Shown: piece by piece, positions 10,446 through 19,337 of the stretch
Layout of the letters: every line of letters starts with the position of its first letter
Position numbering within the stretch: position 1 is the first letter of the stretch
Assembly: GCA_000198515.1 (NCBI GenBank)
Contig: FP929140.1
Span: 408,527 to 472,526 of the forward strand
Source of the DNA: a gamma proteobacterium HdN1
GTDB taxonomy: Bacteria > Pseudomonadota > Gammaproteobacteria > Pseudomonadales > Ketobacteraceae
Direction of reading: 5' to 3'
Length of the DNA stretch: 64,000 bases
The notes under the pieces: model-generated
Databases searched by the model: none
Told to the model about the DNA's origin: nothing
The model's input: the letters and a program-made list of their open reading frames with translations, nothing else
Position numbers and translations under genes: made by a program

Positions 10446-10909
10446 ACGATGAAACTATGCGCGTGGGGCCAGGTACCCGCGTTACCTTGCACTTCTCCGT
10501 ATCGCTTGCAGACGGTCAGTTGCTGGATACTACAAAGAACGGCAAACCAGCAGAGTTCACGTTTGGTGATGGCAATCTGATTAATGGGTTTGAGTCTGGT
10601 TTGTTGGGCTTGAAAGCAGGCGATCATCGCTCGCTATTCCTTACAGCGGAAAAAGCATTTGGCGCTCGTAGCGAAGAAAATATTCAGCATTTCTCTCGCT
10701 CCCAGTTTAGCAATATGGATCTCGAACCCGGCTTAATGGTGTCGTTTTCGGACAAGCGCAGCTCAGAGCTTCCCGGTGTTGTAACCGAGTTCAACGATGA
10801 TACGGTGGTGGTGGATTTTAATCATCCGTTGGCTGGCCGCGACCTGAATTACGAGGTGGAGATCATTAACGTTGTGGATGCTTCGAGCGCAAAGGTGCGG
10901 CTTGCTTAA
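10442..10909 (+). CDS. fkpB: FKBP-type peptidyl-prolyl isomerase, SlpA/FkpB type
   Basis: A 155-residue cytoplasmic protein of the SlyD-like FKBP group. It shows [18 protein letters not shown] at the start, the [23 protein letters not shown] core near 40-62 and the inserted-flap region, then [14 protein letters not shown] near 128-141. It lacks the His-rich tail of SlyD. It overlaps lspA by an ATGA junction and lies 49 bases before ispH, the conserved lspA-fkpB-ispH order. Confidence 0.95.
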   Translation: MNDETMRVGPGTRVTLHFSVSLADGQLLDTTKNGKPAEFTFGDGNLINGFESGLLGLKAGDHRSLFLTAEKAFGARSEENIQHFSRSQFSNMDLEPGLMVSFSDKRSSELPGVVTEFNDDTVVVDFNHPLAGRDLNYEVEIINVVDASSAKVRLA

Positions 10910-10958
10910 GTGATTTGATCGTGCTCAGAGACCGTAGTAGTAAGAGGCAGAAATTGAC

Positions 10959-11897
10959 ATGACTATAGGCATTAAAATGGCCAACCCGCGCGGGTTCTGC
11001 GCGGGTGTGGATCGGGCCATTGCGATCGTTAACCGCGCATTGGAGGTGTTTGGTGCACCGATTTATGTGCGCCATGAAGTTGTGCATAACCGATTCGTTG
11101 TGGACGATCTGCGCGCGCGCGGAGCGGTGTTCGTCGAGGAATTGGATCAAGTGCCCGATGGCGCAACGGTTATATTTTCGGCGCACGGAGTTTCCAAAGC
11201 GGTGCAGGCAGAAGCACAGCGGCGTAAGCTAAAGGTGTTTGACGCAACCTGCCCCTTGGTCACAAAGGTGCACATTGAGGTTGCGCGTTACGCGAGGGAA
11301 GGCCGTGAATGCGTTCTGATTGGCCATGCTGGGCATCCAGAGGTCGAAGGCACGACGGGGCAATATGATCGAAATTTTGGTGGTGATATTTATCTGATTG
11401 AAAAACTTGATGATGTCGACACGGTTCACCCGCGCAATCCCGAAAAACTTGCCTATATCACCCAGACCACGCTTTCCGTCGATGACACCATCGCAATTAT
11501 TGCCGCACTGCGCAAACGTTTTCCAAAGATTATCGGCCCGCGCAAAGATGATATCTGTTATGCCACTCAGAATCGCCAAGATGCAGTAAAAACCCTAGCC
11601 TTGGAAAATGAAGTGGTATTTGTGGTTGGCTCTCCCAATAGTTCCAACTCGAACCGGTTGCGCGAACTCGCTGAACGCTGTGGCGCGCGTGCCTATCTTG
11701 TTGATAGCACCGAACAGATGCAGAAAAATTGGATTGAAGGCGTTTCAAACGTCGGTGTTACCGCAGGTGCATCCGCGCCGGAAGAATTGGTCGCGCAGGT
11801 TGTGGCTCAGTTGCGTAATTGGGGGTGCGATGTCCCTATGGAATTGGTAGGCTGCGAAGAAGATATGGTATTTTCGATGCCGAAAGAACTACGCTAA
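10959..11897 (+). CDS. ispH: 4-hydroxy-3-methylbut-2-enyl diphosphate reductase
   Basis: A 312-residue [4Fe-4S] enzyme catalysing the last step of the MEP isoprenoid pathway. The three cluster cysteines are C14 (RGFCAGV), C96 (DATCPLV) and C198 (DDICYAT). Conserved HEVVHN near 37-42 and SAHG near 72-75 are present, as is the TAGAS block near the C-terminus. Length matches the family (E. coli 316). It ends the core ileS-lspA series; pilin genes begin 46 bases downstream. Confidence 0.98.
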   Translation: MTIGIKMANPRGFCAGVDRAIAIVNRALEVFGAPIYVRHEVVHNRFVVDDLRARGAVFVEELDQVPDGATVIFSAHGVSKAVQAEAQRRKLKVFDATCPLVTKVHIEVARYAREGRECVLIGHAGHPEVEGTTGQYDRNFGGDIYLIEKLDDVDTVHPRNPEKLAYITQTTLSVDDTIAIIAALRKRFPKIIGPRKDDICYATQNRQDAVKTLALENEVVFVVGSPNSSNSNRLRELAERCGARAYLVDSTEQMQKNWIEGVSNVGVTAGASAPEELVAQVVAQLRNWGCDVPMELVGCEEDMVFSMPKELR

Positions 11898-11915
11898 TTT
11901 TTGCGATTGCGCGCT

Positions 11916-11937
11916 CTCCTTTGACATTTACAAGGAG
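11916..11937 (+). promoter_or_regulatory. hairpin that could mask the pilE ribosome-binding site
   Basis: CTCCTT (11916-11921) can pair with AAGGAG (11932-11937) around a 10-base loop. The right arm is the ribosome-binding site of the pilin gene that starts with GTG at 11944. Such a fold could lower translation of the pilin until melted or bound. The stem is only 6 bp, so this is tentative. Confidence 0.4.
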
Positions 11938-11943
11938 GGCTCT

Positions 11944-12375
11944 GTGCGTATTGCATACTATCCAAAACGTGAGCGTGCTTTTTCTCTGCGCGGATTCACG
12001 CTCATCGAACTGATCGTGGCGCTGGCAATTATTTCTATTTTGTCGGCGCTCGTCTATCCCAGCTACCAGCAATACGTTCGCAAGGCGCGTCGCGTAGATG
12101 CGGCGGTAAAGGTGCTCGCGCTTGCTCAGCAGCTCGAACGTATTTTCCTGCAATCCCTTTCCTATGCAGAGGGTGCGAATGTGAAAGCAGAAGCGGCCGG
12201 CTATCTGATTTCCACTGCGATTTCCGCAAACGGCGCCAGTTATGTGATTTATGCCAAGCCTAAATCCACGTCAGACCAATCACGAGATCCTTGTGGAACC
12301 TTAGTATACGAACAGACGGGACGCTGGCAGTTTGTGGATGGTTCACAGACGGTTGGGTGTTTGGTGCTTGAGTAG
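11944..12375 (+). CDS. pilE: type IV minor pilin, PilE-like
   Basis: A 143-residue prepilin starting at GTG with AAGGAGG 5 bases upstream. The leader ends RG, followed by FTLIELIVALAIISILSA, so the prepilin peptidase would cut after G17 and leave an N-terminal Phe and Glu at position 5. A C-terminal pair of cysteines (DPCG and VGC, 21 residues apart) forms the likely D-loop disulfide. It is the first of five co-directional pilus genes. In Pseudomonas pilE lies at the opposite end of this cluster, next to ispH, so the ispH-pilE adjacency is conserved though orientation differs. Confidence 0.9.
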   Translation: MRIAYYPKRERAFSLRGFTLIELIVALAIISILSALVYPSYQQYVRKARRVDAAVKVLALAQQLERIFLQSLSYAEGANVKAEAAGYLISTAISANGASYVIYAKPKSTSDQSRDPCGTLVYEQTGRWQFVDGSQTVGCLVLE

Positions 12376-12423
12376 CGGTTGTCTGTGTTGAGAAGTGTTC
12401 TTCGTGTATGGGGAGGGATTCCT

Positions 12424-12966
12424 ATGAAGCATCAAATCTCTCGATCTTATCAGTGGCAGACCGGATATTCCCTGATAGAAATTTTGATCAGTATGCTGAT
12501 ACTCGGTATAGGCTTGCTTGGTCTGTTCTCTGTTTCTCTCGCGTCGGTGCAATCGCATCAAGATACGAGCAACCAGCTGATTGCAGGGCATCTTGCGCAG
12601 GATTTGGTGGAGCGCATTTATAGTAATCCAGATGCGTGGCCAAACGGATATCAAGGATCAGAAGGCGCCTCAGCTTCTCCCTGCACGTTGCGGTCTCCGT
12701 GCTTCGGTGCCGAGCAGATGGCTGCGGCAGATTTGGCCGATGTGCGGCGCGCTATTCAGAAGCAACTGCCGCGTGGGAGCTTGGCGGTGCTGGAGCATTG
12801 TGGTGAGAGTGCAGCGTTGTCTTGCGTGTTAATTGCGTGGAATGCGGTTCCCGCAACGCTAGATGGATGTTCCTCGGCGTTGGCCAATCAGGATGAGCTG
12901 GCACCCAGTGTAGGTGGGATTGCGCGAGCTAGTTGCGTGGTTCAGCAATTTTGGATGAGCCACTAA
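12424..12966 (+). CDS. pilV: type IV pilus minor pilin PilV
   Basis: A 180-residue prepilin. The ATG at 12424 is chosen because GGAGGG precedes it; the frame is open to a TTG at 12379. The cleavage region is TG followed by YSLIEILISMLILGIGLLG, with Glu at +5. The GLLGLFSVSLASVQSH block that follows is typical of PilV/GspI-like minor pilins. Several cysteines (SPCTLRSPC, EHCG, LSC, DGC) suggest disulfides. Its TAA overlaps the pilW ATG (TAATG), so translation is probably coupled. Confidence 0.9.
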   Translation: MKHQISRSYQWQTGYSLIEILISMLILGIGLLGLFSVSLASVQSHQDTSNQLIAGHLAQDLVERIYSNPDAWPNGYQGSEGASASPCTLRSPCFGAEQMAAADLADVRRAIQKQLPRGSLAVLEHCGESAALSCVLIAWNAVPATLDGCSSALANQDELAPSVGGIARASCVVQQFWMSH

Positions 12967-13757
12967 TGCAAACGTGTAGCTTCAACGATGGTTATCTGTA
13001 CAAACTCTACGGCGGCAAAACTTTCAATTGGATGCGTGGGCTCACATTAGTGGAGCTAATGATTGGTCTGCTGCTCTCTAGTATGCTGGTAGTTGCAATT
13101 TTCCAGCTTCTGCTATCGGTTCGTGGGCTTTCCGCGCAAGCGCAGGCGAGCGCATCTTTGGTGGCGCGCGCGTCGTATGTATCTACTTATCTTATGTCGC
13201 ACCTTGTTGAAGCAGGCTATGCGCCTGTGAGCGAGCCGCGCCCTTACCCCGTAGGTGTTGAAGGCGCTTTCGCTGGAATGGATCATCCCTTGTATGATCA
13301 GATCGTGCTGTTGAGCCATGGTGGACGAGGCTGTACAGACCTTGCCTTAAACAGTGGCGAAGCGCTTAGTTGGCGTAGGTTCAGCGTAGGTCAAAGCAAT
13401 GGGCGCAGTGAGTTGCGTTGTACCGACAGTGAGGGTGGCCCGTACCCAGTGTTAGAAGGCGTTGACGCCCTGCAGGTGCAGTATGGTGTTGACGCGAACC
13501 GCGACGGTTCTCCGGATTATTACACCAATTTTTTGAACCTACCCAAAGGAGCTCCCATTGTTGCGCTCAGAGTCGGCCTGCTTTTGCGTAGCGATGTGCC
13601 GGCGCGTTACGGGCTTTTGAACCCGCAAGTGGGAGTAGGCGCACTCGACCTACTTGATCAGCAGTTGCCGACGGTTGGGGCATCGCGGATTGATCAGGCG
13701 GATGGGTATTTGCGCAAAGCGCAGGTAATCACCGTTGCGCTTAGGAATTTAATGTGA
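12966..13757 (+). CDS. pilW: type IV pilus minor pilin PilW
   Basis: A 263-residue prepilin. The chosen ATG overlaps the pilV stop; it gives an unusually long leader of about 24 residues ending MRG, before LTLVELMIGLLLSSML with Glu at +5. A shorter start at 13032 would leave only three leader residues. The C-terminal part has VDANRDGSPDYYTN, an Asp/Asn-rich calcium-loop-like motif seen in PilW proteins. PilW works with PilV, PilX and PilY1 in initiating pilus assembly. Its stop overlaps the pilX start (TGATG). Confidence 0.9.
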   Translation: MQTCSFNDGYLYKLYGGKTFNWMRGLTLVELMIGLLLSSMLVVAIFQLLLSVRGLSAQAQASASLVARASYVSTYLMSHLVEAGYAPVSEPRPYPVGVEGAFAGMDHPLYDQIVLLSHGGRGCTDLALNSGEALSWRRFSVGQSNGRSELRCTDSEGGPYPVLEGVDALQVQYGVDANRDGSPDYYTNFLNLPKGAPIVALRVGLLLRSDVPARYGLLNPQVGVGALDLLDQQLPTVGASRIDQADGYLRKAQVITVALRNLM

Positions 13758-14302
13758 TGACCAAGGTGCCGCAATCGGGAAGCACATTGGTGATTACGCT
13801 AATCGCACTATTGATTCTGTCTCTAGCTTGTTTAAGCATGCTGCAAAGTGGGATTTTTTCGCAAAGAATTGTTGCAGGGGGATACTACGGCCTCTCGACA
13901 TTTAACGCCGCAGAATCTGCACTTCGGGCGAGCGTGGCAAGCCTGTCGGTGAATGCTGAACTACGTGCGCGGTTGGAAAGTGGTGAAATTGTTCAGACCT
14001 GCTTATCTCGCTCAGGCCTTCACGTTGGCGGATGTGGCGTAGATGGTTTCCCTGCGATTTCTGCAACTACCGGTCGTGCCACATCGCAGCAGCATCAAGG
14101 TGAGTTCTTTGCGAATGTTGAAACTCGCTATTTGGGAAGCAAGCCGGCGGATGGCTTTTCTCAAGATCTAGTGCTCCAAAAGCAATACCAAAGCGTAGTG
14201 AGCGTTGCTTCAAAACAAGCACAAAGCAGCTTTAACGCAAACCTCCAGCATGAGCAAATTTGGCAATTACTCGTGTTGGGAGATGGTTCTGTGCCCGAAT
14301 AA
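13757..14302 (+). CDS. pilX: type IV pilus minor pilin PilX
   Basis: A 181-residue protein with the PilX-type N-terminus: QSG then STLVITLIALLILSLACLS. As in other PilX/GspK-like pilins, the +5 position is not Glu, which fits a role at the pilus tip. FNAAESALRASV near residues 50-61 is the conserved AESA block of the family. AGGAA lies 9 bases before the ATG. The gene overlaps the pilW stop and is followed 62 bases later by pilY1. Confidence 0.88.
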   Translation: MTKVPQSGSTLVITLIALLILSLACLSMLQSGIFSQRIVAGGYYGLSTFNAAESALRASVASLSVNAELRARLESGEIVQTCLSRSGLHVGGCGVDGFPAISATTGRATSQQHQGEFFANVETRYLGSKPADGFSQDLVLQKQYQSVVSVASKQAQSSFNANLQHEQIWQLLVLGDGSVPE

Positions 14303-14364
14303 ACGGGTCGAAGCAAGTGCCTTAAAATTCAATGTGCGGAAACGCATTTGTCTAGGAATTGACT

Positions 14365-16095
14365 ATGAAACGGATTTTACAACGTGGGCTTGTCGTCGCG
14401 ACCCTCGGAATCATTGCGCCCAATGGCGTAAGCGCGGCCAGTGAGTATGACGCACTCTGTTTGACGCCACCGCAAAATATGGCGCCGCGAACCAATGAAG
14501 CGTCGATTGATCGCACCGGTTTCGGCTCTGCCGCAACGGTGCGCTATTCTGGGCAAGGGCACGAGCCGTTCGTCGTCGAATGGTCTGGTGGGTCTGATGG
14601 ATTTCTTCGTGGTATAGAGAGCGACTCTGGGCGTACCGTTGCGAAAGTACCGCTTTCGGGTCAACGTCCTTCGACCACGGAGCTGGCTTCTGAAGCAATG
14701 GCGCGAGCGGTTCTCTGGCCAGATAGTCACTGGATGGCCTTACAGAGCGATGTAAACAAAGATGGCGTAATCCAACGAGCAGACGGCGACTGGGCGTACC
14801 TGTTTGGAGGAATGAGGCGGGCGGGAAGAAGCGTTTTTGGATTTGATATTAGCAATCCAGTGTCACCGGATCTCCTTTTTGAGCTAACCGGTGCGACGAA
14901 TCCAGAATATGAGCAATTAGCGCAAACGTGGTCTGGCCCTTCGGTTGTGCGGCTGCGGCTGCAAAGCAGAGGCGCTGCGGAGCCGGTGTTAGTATTTGGC
15001 GGCGGGTATGATGGCCGTTATGACTTGCCAAGTACTCAGGACAACGTTGAAGGTCGCACCGGTCACTGTGTTGCCGAAACCGATCGTTGTGGTGCGGCGA
15101 TCTATTTTGTGAAAGCCAGTGGTTCCGATGCTGGTAAATTGCTGTGGACGATTACGGGGGATGGCGCGTTGGATCAGGAAGAGCGACGAGGAGAACGGCG
15201 TGGTGATCCAATAGATCGGTTTAGCGCTGTACCTGCCCTGCGTTCGCCTATTGTTGCCGGAGTGAAATCTGTGGACCTCAATAGTGATGGAATTGCTGAT
15301 GCCTTGTATGCAATCGACGTGGATGGGCGAGTGTTTCGTATAACGCCGGCATCGCAGTCTCGCGCTCTTGATGTCGCGCTGATTGCAGAGCTTGGAAATA
15401 TAGCCCAAGAGAGCAGCAGTGATACAGGTTGGGATACGCGCTTCTTTTTTGATCCAAGTGTTGCGGTGTTACCGCTTCCGATGGGAAAAAAAGCGGTAAT
15501 TCTTGCGGTCGGTTCGGGTACGATCGTCCAGCCTTTTCAGCGTAGCCAGAAAGGTATCCTGTATCTTTTGCGCGATGATCCTGCGCTTGAAGTGCAGCGT
15601 CCCGTTACGCCAGCTTCTGACGGCGCACAATGGTTGCGGCAAGGGTTGGCGAATTTTGATGCAAAAGCACGCCTGACTATCGTGCCTCTTGAGCTTCGCG
15701 GTGAAAAATTGTTCGCGCCACCATTGGTCGTCGATTACAAAGCATTCTTCAAGACGTGGGCTCCCCGCCAAAGCGACTCAAAAATGGAGAGTGAAACCAG
15801 TTCTTCTGGGGATGGTTGCTCAGGGATTTCGCGTATTTGGGGGATTGACCTACTTTCCGGCCGACCAGTGTTTGACGCCAGCGGGAGTATTGATGCTGTG
15901 GGAGCCAGTGCTTATGCGGTTCAGTCTGAGGCGCAGGCGTTTGCGCGGCTTGACCTTGTTGCGCAGAGCTGCGGGAAGCATGGGCGCACCTGCTTTTCCT
16001 TGTCGGATGGTTTGCATCAGTACAGCTTCCCGCCTTCCTTGACTGCGCCACACAAAATGCGCTGGCGGCAGCTCCCCAGCGCAACGGCATTCTAG
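14365..16095 (+). CDS. pilY1: short PilY1-like pilus tip/assembly protein
   Basis: A 576-residue exported protein. The ATG at 14365 has AGGA 7 bases upstream and opens a signal peptide (KRILQRG then a hydrophobic run ending near VSAAS). The body matches the C-terminal beta-propeller of PilY1: YLFGGMRRAGRSVFGFDIS-P near 147-170, VFGGGYDGRYD near 210-220, and DLNSDGIAD at 304-312, the calcium-site loop. A second DVNKDG lies at 129-134. PilY1 proteins are usually near 1000-1200 residues with an N-terminal von Willebrand A region, which is missing here. The frame looks intact, so this is a short form rather than a visible frameshift. Confidence 0.85.
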   Translation: MKRILQRGLVVATLGIIAPNGVSAASEYDALCLTPPQNMAPRTNEASIDRTGFGSAATVRYSGQGHEPFVVEWSGGSDGFLRGIESDSGRTVAKVPLSGQRPSTTELASEAMARAVLWPDSHWMALQSDVNKDGVIQRADGDWAYLFGGMRRAGRSVFGFDISNPVSPDLLFELTGATNPEYEQLAQTWSGPSVVRLRLQSRGAAEPVLVFGGGYDGRYDLPSTQDNVEGRTGHCVAETDRCGAAIYFVKASGSDAGKLLWTITGDGALDQEERRGERRGDPIDRFSAVPALRSPIVAGVKSVDLNSDGIADALYAIDVDGRVFRITPASQSRALDVALIAELGNIAQESSSDTGWDTRFFFDPSVAVLPLPMGKKAVILAVGSGTIVQPFQRSQKGILYLLRDDPALEVQRPVTPASDGAQWLRQGLANFDAKARLTIVPLELRGEKLFAPPLVVDYKAFFKTWAPRQSDSKMESETSSSGDGCSGISRIWGIDLLSGRPVFDASGSIDAVGASAYAVQSEAQAFARLDLVAQSCGKHGRTCFSLSDGLHQYSFPPSLTAPHKMRWRQLPSATAF

Positions 16096-16112
16096 CGGCA
16101 TATCGTAGCGTC

Positions 16113-16628
16113 TTAGGCGCGTGTAGCGCAGGCGTTACTGGCTAGTTCTGTGCGCAGGCGCCCGCCGAGACTTAGAATCAAGCGGAAACCGTTGCGATCA
16201 TTCTGGTGGAGATAGGGGCAATATAGCCAGCTGCCCATGTATCCGGCGCCGCTTTGGTTAAACTCTATCCGGCTTCTCGTTCCGCTTATTTGACCATCCC
16301 CTAGGAGCGTTTGGTGCAATAATTGATCGCCTTCGCTCCACTGGTGGTCGCCGTCGCGATCTAAGAAGGCGAGAACACGCCCCGTCCATACTTTTTCTTG
16401 GTTGCATTGCTGGCCATCGGATGACCCGCAAATTACCGACGCAGATACGTTTTGAATGGCGGCCAAGCGTGCAAGGGAGGAGATATCAACAAAGCGCTGC
16501 TGAAGGCTTTCTTGCTTCTGGCGAGCCAGCATTTTGCCAAGGTTCGGCGTTGCAATAACGCTAAGAATACTGATGATTGCTACAACAATGAGTAATTCGG
16601 TCAGGGTGAATGCGGACGCTCTTTTCAT
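16113..16628 (-). CDS. fimT: FimT/GspH-type pseudopilin
   Basis: A 171-residue prepilin on the minus strand, tail to tail with pilY1 (17 bases apart). The N-terminus is MKRASA then FTLTELLIVVAIISILSV, with Glu at +5. The residue before the expected cleavage point is Ala, not the usual Gly. The C-terminal domain has CGSSDGQQC and FLDRDGDHQWSEGD, both typical of FimT/FimU/GspH proteins. Another ATG lies 4 codons upstream at 16640; neither has a clear ribosome-binding site. FimT or FimU cannot be told apart with confidence. Confidence 0.85.
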   Translation of the reverse strand: MKRASAFTLTELLIVVAIISILSVIATPNLGKMLARQKQESLQQRFVDISSLARLAAIQNVSASVICGSSDGQQCNQEKVWTGRVLAFLDRDGDHQWSEGDQLLHQTLLGDGQISGTRSRIEFNQSGAGYMGSWLYCPYLHQNDRNGFRLILSLGGRLRTELASNACATRA

Positions 16629-16761
16629 GGTGAAGGTCATGGCGTTATTCGATGATTGTCGTTTCGTGTTAAAGTTCAAAGAAGCGTTCTGGCCGCTTCG
16701 ACTACGCAGACGTCCCGCAAACAAGTAAATAGTTGGCTGTAATCCAAGAGGTTTTCTGTTG

Positions 16762-17856
16762 ATGCACGCATTGGTGGTTGGGGGGGGCGTAATCGGGATG
16801 ATGACCGCGCGCAATCTTGTGCAGGCAGGTTGTAGCGTTCGCCTTTTTGATCAAGCAGCGGCGGGAAGTGAAGCATCATGGGCAGGCGGCGGTATTATGT
16901 CCCCGCTCTATCCGTGGCGTTATCCGGCACCTGTCAATCAGCTTGCGAGTTGGTCGCAGCAACATTATCCAAGCCTAGCGGCGAAACTAGTGGAAGAAAC
17001 TGGGATAGATCCTGAGCTGCGTACCTACGGTATGCTGATGTTGGGTGGCAACGATTCCGAATCCGCGATTCAGTGGGCGAGCGCAAATAACGCACAAATT
17101 CAGGAGTATGATGAACAGGCTCTGCGTTCACTGCTACCGCCTTACCTTGATGTGTCAGAGCAAGCCTTGTGGATGCCGGAAATTCGCGGTATTAGAAGCC
17201 CGCGCCTGCTAAAGGCGCTATTAGTAGCGCTGCAGGCAAGCCCATTGTTTGAGTTACACACCAATGAAACCGTACTTCGTTTGGAAGAAACTGACGGACG
17301 CGTCCAGCGAGTGATCACTTCCAAAGAGTGTTATTGCGCCGATGCTATTATTATTTGTGCAGGCGCTTGGAGCGCCGCTCTTTTGGAGCCCTTTGGTTAT
17401 CGCTTGCCTATAAAGCCTGTACGTGGCCAGATGCTTGCCATTCAAGCGCCTGCGGGCTGGCTGCCGCATATTTTAATGAAGAACGGCGCCTATCTGATTC
17501 CGCGAGAGGATGGATTGATTCTTGCCGGTAGCACGCTTGAATTTGTAGGCTTTAATAAGGCGCTTACCGAAACTGCAAAATCGTTTCTGCTGCAACGCGC
17601 CTATGGAATGCTGCCGGCTCTGAAAGAATTTCCGGTAGTGCATCACTGGGCTGGGTTGCGGCCAAGCTCACCAAACGGGATTCCGTATATCGGGCCGATC
17701 CAAGGCTTGTCAGGCGTTTATATCAATGCCGGCCATTACAGAAACGGTTTGGTGATGGCGCCAGCTTCTGGTCGATTGATTGCGGATATTGTTCTAGGAC
17801 GTTCTCCAATGATGGACGCCACACCATTTCTTCCATGCCGTGAACTCGTGTCGTAA
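16762..17856 (+). CDS. thiO: glycine oxidase ThiO
   Basis: A 364-residue FAD-dependent amine oxidase expected to convert glycine to iminoglycine for thiazole synthesis in thiamin formation. The N-terminus has the dinucleotide-binding motif VVGGGVIG, then SWAGGGIMSPLYPWRY near 40-53, and PVRGQML near residue 220. The C-terminal WAGLRPSSPNGIPYIGP and GHYRNGLVMAP blocks are hallmarks of ThiO. AGAGG lies 10 bases before the ATG. It is divergent from fimT and convergent with pilR (9 bases between stops). The thiO location next to pilR-pilS is as in Pseudomonas. Confidence 0.93.
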   Translation: MHALVVGGGVIGMMTARNLVQAGCSVRLFDQAAAGSEASWAGGGIMSPLYPWRYPAPVNQLASWSQQHYPSLAAKLVEETGIDPELRTYGMLMLGGNDSESAIQWASANNAQIQEYDEQALRSLLPPYLDVSEQALWMPEIRGIRSPRLLKALLVALQASPLFELHTNETVLRLEETDGRVQRVITSKECYCADAIIICAGAWSAALLEPFGYRLPIKPVRGQMLAIQAPAGWLPHILMKNGAYLIPREDGLILAGSTLEFVGFNKALTETAKSFLLQRAYGMLPALKEFPVVHHWAGLRPSSPNGIPYIGPIQGLSGVYINAGHYRNGLVMAPASGRLIADIVLGRSPMMDATPFLPCRELVS

Positions 17857-17865
17857 AAGCAACTG

Positions 17866-19257
17866 CTAGTCTTCGTCAGTATCTAGTCCCAATTTTTTCA
17901 AGCGATAACGCAAGGAGCGAAAACTCATGCCGAGCTTTTTGGCGGCAGCGGTTCGATTCCATCGGGTATCGTCTAAGGCTTTCAGGATGGCGGTCTTCTC
18001 AATATCAACGAGATAATTTTCCAGCGTTTCACCATTTGCGCTAAAGTTGGGCAGCATTTCGGTGCTTGAAGAAGAGGGGGGTATGCTTGTGCGCCCTGCG
18101 GCTTCATTTTCCGGAAGCTGTAAATGCTCCGGTTGGATCGTGCCGCTGTCACATAACGTTACTGCGCGTTCAAGGGTGTTTTCAAGCTCTCGAACATTGC
18201 CTGGGAAACTATAGCCTTCTAGGGCGCGGATCGCTGCAGGGCTCAACTTCGGGAGCGTCATTTGCCACTCCTCTGCAAGTTCCGCAAGAAAGTGATCTGC
18301 CAGAATTGCGATATCCTCCTGCCTCTCGCGCAAGGAAGGAACCTGCACCTGTATTACGTTAATACGATAAAAAAGGTCTTGCCGAAACTCGCCGCGTTCC
18401 ACCAGTGCGCCAAGATCCTTATGTGTGGCGCTCAGAATGCGCACATCCGTCGCGACTTCCTTCATCGAACCGACGGGGCGAACGGCTTTCTCCTGAAGGA
18501 CGCGCAGTAGTTTCACCTGCATTGCTAATGGAAGATCTGCCACTTCATCGAGAAACAGCGTACCGCCTTTCGCAGCCTGAAACAGCCCTTGCTTGTCTTC
18601 GTAGGCGCCCGTGAAGCTGCCCTTTTTATGACCAAAAAATTCACTCTCCATCAACTCACTCGGAATCGCGCCGCAGTTAACTGGCACGAAAGGCCCTTCA
18701 GCGCGTGAACCTGACAGGTGAATCTGGCGCGCCACGAGTTCTTTTCCGCTTCCAGATTCCCCGCTGATGTAAAGCGGCGCTTGGCTTCTTGCAAGCTTAA
18801 TGATCTGCTGGCGGAGCTTGTTGATGCGCTCCGATTTGCCAAAAATTGGGGAGTGAGCTGCATTGCCTTCCAGTTTGGGTTTATTCGGCGCACTTAACTT
18901 TAGGGCGCTCGTTACCAAATCGCGCAGCCGCTGCAACTCTACGGGCTTTGATACAAAATCAAAAGCACCCGCTTTCAGTGCGAAAACTGCCGTTTCCATA
19001 CTGCCGTAGGCGGTTAAAACCGCAATCGGCAGCATTGGAAAGCGCTGCTGAACATAGGTGATTAGTTCAATCCCGCTGCCATCCGGCAGGTTCATGTCGG
19101 TAATACAAAAATCGAAGCTGCCTGTATCTAACAGCGTGTGAGCCTCTGATAACGTCGCGGCCGTATGGCAGTGAATGCCCATTCTTGAGAGAGTTAACTG
19201 CAAAAGCTCTCGAATATCCGGTTCATCATCGACGATTAGTGCATTAGGCGTTGTCAT
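17866..19257 (-). CDS. pilR: sigma-54-dependent response regulator PilR
   Basis: A 463-residue NtrC-family activator. The receiver domain shows D10/D11, phospho-acceptor D54 and K104. The AAA+ domain has Walker A GESGSGKE at 166-173, the sigma-54 contact loop GSFTGA at 213-218 and LFLDE at 234-238. The C-terminal Fis-type helix-turn-helix includes NRTAAAKKLGMSFRSLRYRLKKLG. The frame is open 15 codons further up, but MTTPNALIVDDEPD is the natural start. PilR activates pilin genes with PilS; here a nitrobindin-like gene lies between the two. Confidence 0.95.
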   Translation of the reverse strand: MTTPNALIVDDEPDIRELLQLTLSRMGIHCHTAATLSEAHTLLDTGSFDFCITDMNLPDGSGIELITYVQQRFPMLPIAVLTAYGSMETAVFALKAGAFDFVSKPVELQRLRDLVTSALKLSAPNKPKLEGNAAHSPIFGKSERINKLRQQIIKLARSQAPLYISGESGSGKELVARQIHLSGSRAEGPFVPVNCGAIPSELMESEFFGHKKGSFTGAYEDKQGLFQAAKGGTLFLDEVADLPLAMQVKLLRVLQEKAVRPVGSMKEVATDVRILSATHKDLGALVERGEFRQDLFYRINVIQVQVPSLRERQEDIAILADHFLAELAEEWQMTLPKLSPAAIRALEGYSFPGNVRELENTLERAVTLCDSGTIQPEHLQLPENEAAGRTSIPPSSSSTEMLPNFSANGETLENYLVDIEKTAILKALDDTRWNRTAAAKKLGMSFRSLRYRLKKLGLDTDED

Positions 19258-19337
19258 AAAATGTCGGTGCAGTGTTTTTGTAGTTCGGGTCGCAAACAGC
19301 ACTTATTGCAACAAAAAGGCCTATGAATCATCGAAGG

